Positions 13,317 to 13,903 of a stretch of DNA of 13,903 nt are shown one piece after another. The stretch comes from Dehalococcoidales bacterium. GTDB lineage: Bacteria > Chloroflexota > Dehalococcoidia > Dehalococcoidales > RBG-16-60-22. Made by a program: the position numbers and the translations under genes. Each line of letters opens with the position of its first letter. Position 1 is the stretch's first letter. The stretch is taken from NCBI GenBank assembly GCA_030615475.1, contig JAUWZF010000006.1, forward strand, positions 1 to 13,903, given 5' to 3'. The notes below the pieces were generated by a model that worked only from the letters and a program-made list of their open reading frames with translations, ran no database searches and was not told where the DNA came from.

Positions 13317-13855
13317 GACACTACCCCTGCCGACAATACTTTACGCAGGGCGACTATCGCGCTGTGCTGCAATGCTTTGACCGCTCCCACACTCTTGCCC
13401 ATGCCCCTGGCCACCTCGGCCACAGACATCTCACCGGTAAAACGCAGGGAAATTACTTCCTGCTGCGCCGCGGTCAGCTTTTTTGTCGCCAGCGCCAGTT
13501 CTTCAATCTCTAACTTCCTCTCGGCCGCCTGCCCCGGGTCGTCTTCACCGGCGGCTATCGACTCATCGAGAGGTACGGTGGTACGTCTCGACTTTTTTCT
13601 AAAATAGTCAACTACCTGGTTATGTGCAATGCGATACAGCCATGAGGAGAACGGCATACCCTTAAACCTGTAGGAAGAGATAGACTTAAGGGCGTTGAGA
13701 AAGACCTGCTGAGTCATATCCTCCGCCTCCGTCCTGTCACCTATTTTGAGAACTATATAACGATAAATTTTATCGAAGTTCTCCTCATATAATTGAGTTA
13801 AAGCCACCTGGTCGCGCTGCTGCGCTCTCCGGAGAAGGCTCTCCTCATCTTGCAC
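13313..13855 (-). CDS. ECF-type RNA polymerase sigma factor
   Basis: This is a 180-residue sigma-70-family factor of the extracytoplasmic-function type, with only regions 2 and 4. Region 2 spans about 22-90, including DRTEAEDMTQQVFLNAL (core-binding and -10 contacts) and FSSWLYRIAHNQVVDYFRKKSRR. Region 4 spans about 118-173, with the helix-turn-helix SVAEVARGMGKSVGAVKALQHSAIVALRK for -35 recognition. The start is GTG at 13855; an in-frame TAG at 13885-13883 blocks much extension and no ATG exists nearby. A modest GGGGG ribosome site lies seven bases before it. The gene overlaps the DUF5667 gene by four bases. Together they form a membrane-controlled regulatory pair, probably for envelope stress. 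Confidence 0.96.
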   Translation of the reverse strand: MQDEESLLRRAQQRDQVALTQLYEENFDKIYRYIVLKIGDRTEAEDMTQQVFLNALKSISSYRFKGMPFSSWLYRIAHNQVVDYFRKKSRRTTVPLDESIAAGEDDPGQAAERKLEIEELALATKKLTAAQQEVISLRFTGEMSVAEVARGMGKSVGAVKALQHSAIVALRKVLSAGVVS

Positions 13856-13878
13856 CTGACAACCCCCGTTCAGAGCCG

Positions 13879-13900
13879 GACTCTATCAAATTTTACGTTC
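13879..13900 (-). promoter_or_regulatory. candidate ECF-type autoregulatory promoter
   Basis: On the minus strand GAAC (13900-13897) is followed after 15 bases by GTC (13881-13879), resembling the GAAC / GTC elements of many ECF promoters. It lies just upstream of the sigma gene, where self-activation is common. A housekeeping -10-like TAAAAT (13895-13890) lies in the same place with its -35 outside the window, so both readings are open. Confidence 0.3.
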
Positions 13901-13903
13901 GCC

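Noticed and set aside
12465..13607. Long plus-strand open frames (380 and 303 residues) opposite the DUF5667 gene
   Set aside because: They lie antisense to a gene with clear domain structure, translate to low-complexity Arg/Cys/Ser-rich sequence, and have no ribosome site; they are products of codon bias on the other strand.
13872..13884. AGAG/CTCT inverted repeat upstream of the sigma gene, resembling the 8655-8664 palindrome
   Set aside because: The arms are only four bases with a five-base centre that does not pair, which is too weak to call a shared operator.

Overview
The window is a bacterial chromosome segment of moderate GC. It carries the 3' part of an RNA polymerase operon, then a compact set of smaller genes, then a leftward block of envelope and stress genes. 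The organism looks like an anaerobic member of the Chloroflexota, probably Dehalococcoidia-like. This is inferred from the rpoB-rpoC-ruvB order, an RpoC with a coiled-coil insertion after its N-terminal zinc ribbon, QueH as the queuosine enzyme, and an ECF sigma factor paired with a DUF5667-type membrane protein. A tree of RpoB or RpoC would settle it, and the assignment is only moderately secure. No rRNA, tRNA, CRISPR array or transposase was seen.

Region 1 (1-8538, rightward) holds rpoB, truncated by the window start, then rpoC overlapping it by 14 bases, then ruvB 37 bases after rpoC. RpoB and RpoC form the catalytic core of RNA polymerase. RuvB is the Holliday-junction branch-migration motor. 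ruvB has no ATG, GTG or TTG start in its possible range. A well-placed Shine-Dalgarno sequence points to an ATA start at 7519.

Region 2 (8539-10833, rightward) opens with an AT-rich intergenic stretch that holds a near-consensus sigma-70 promoter and two perfect palindromes. Five close-packed or overlapping genes follow: two related four-helix membrane proteins that share a cytoplasmic DERD motif, a 70-residue XRE-type DNA-binding protein, the epoxyqueuosine reductase QueH, and a lipoprotein with a staphylococcal-nuclease domain. The spacing suggests one transcript. The first three genes look like a self-contained membrane-plus-regulator module.

Region 3 (10834-13903, leftward) converges on region 2. 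In transcription order it holds an ECF sigma factor, a single-pass DUF5667-like protein that overlaps it by four bases and is probably its membrane partner, a strong intrinsic terminator, a SIMPL-domain lipoprotein, and a chagasin-type (I42) protease-inhibitor lipoprotein. These would sense or resist envelope stress: a membrane-controlled sigma factor followed by two cell-surface protective proteins. The two lipoprotein genes are transcriptionally separable from the sigma operon.
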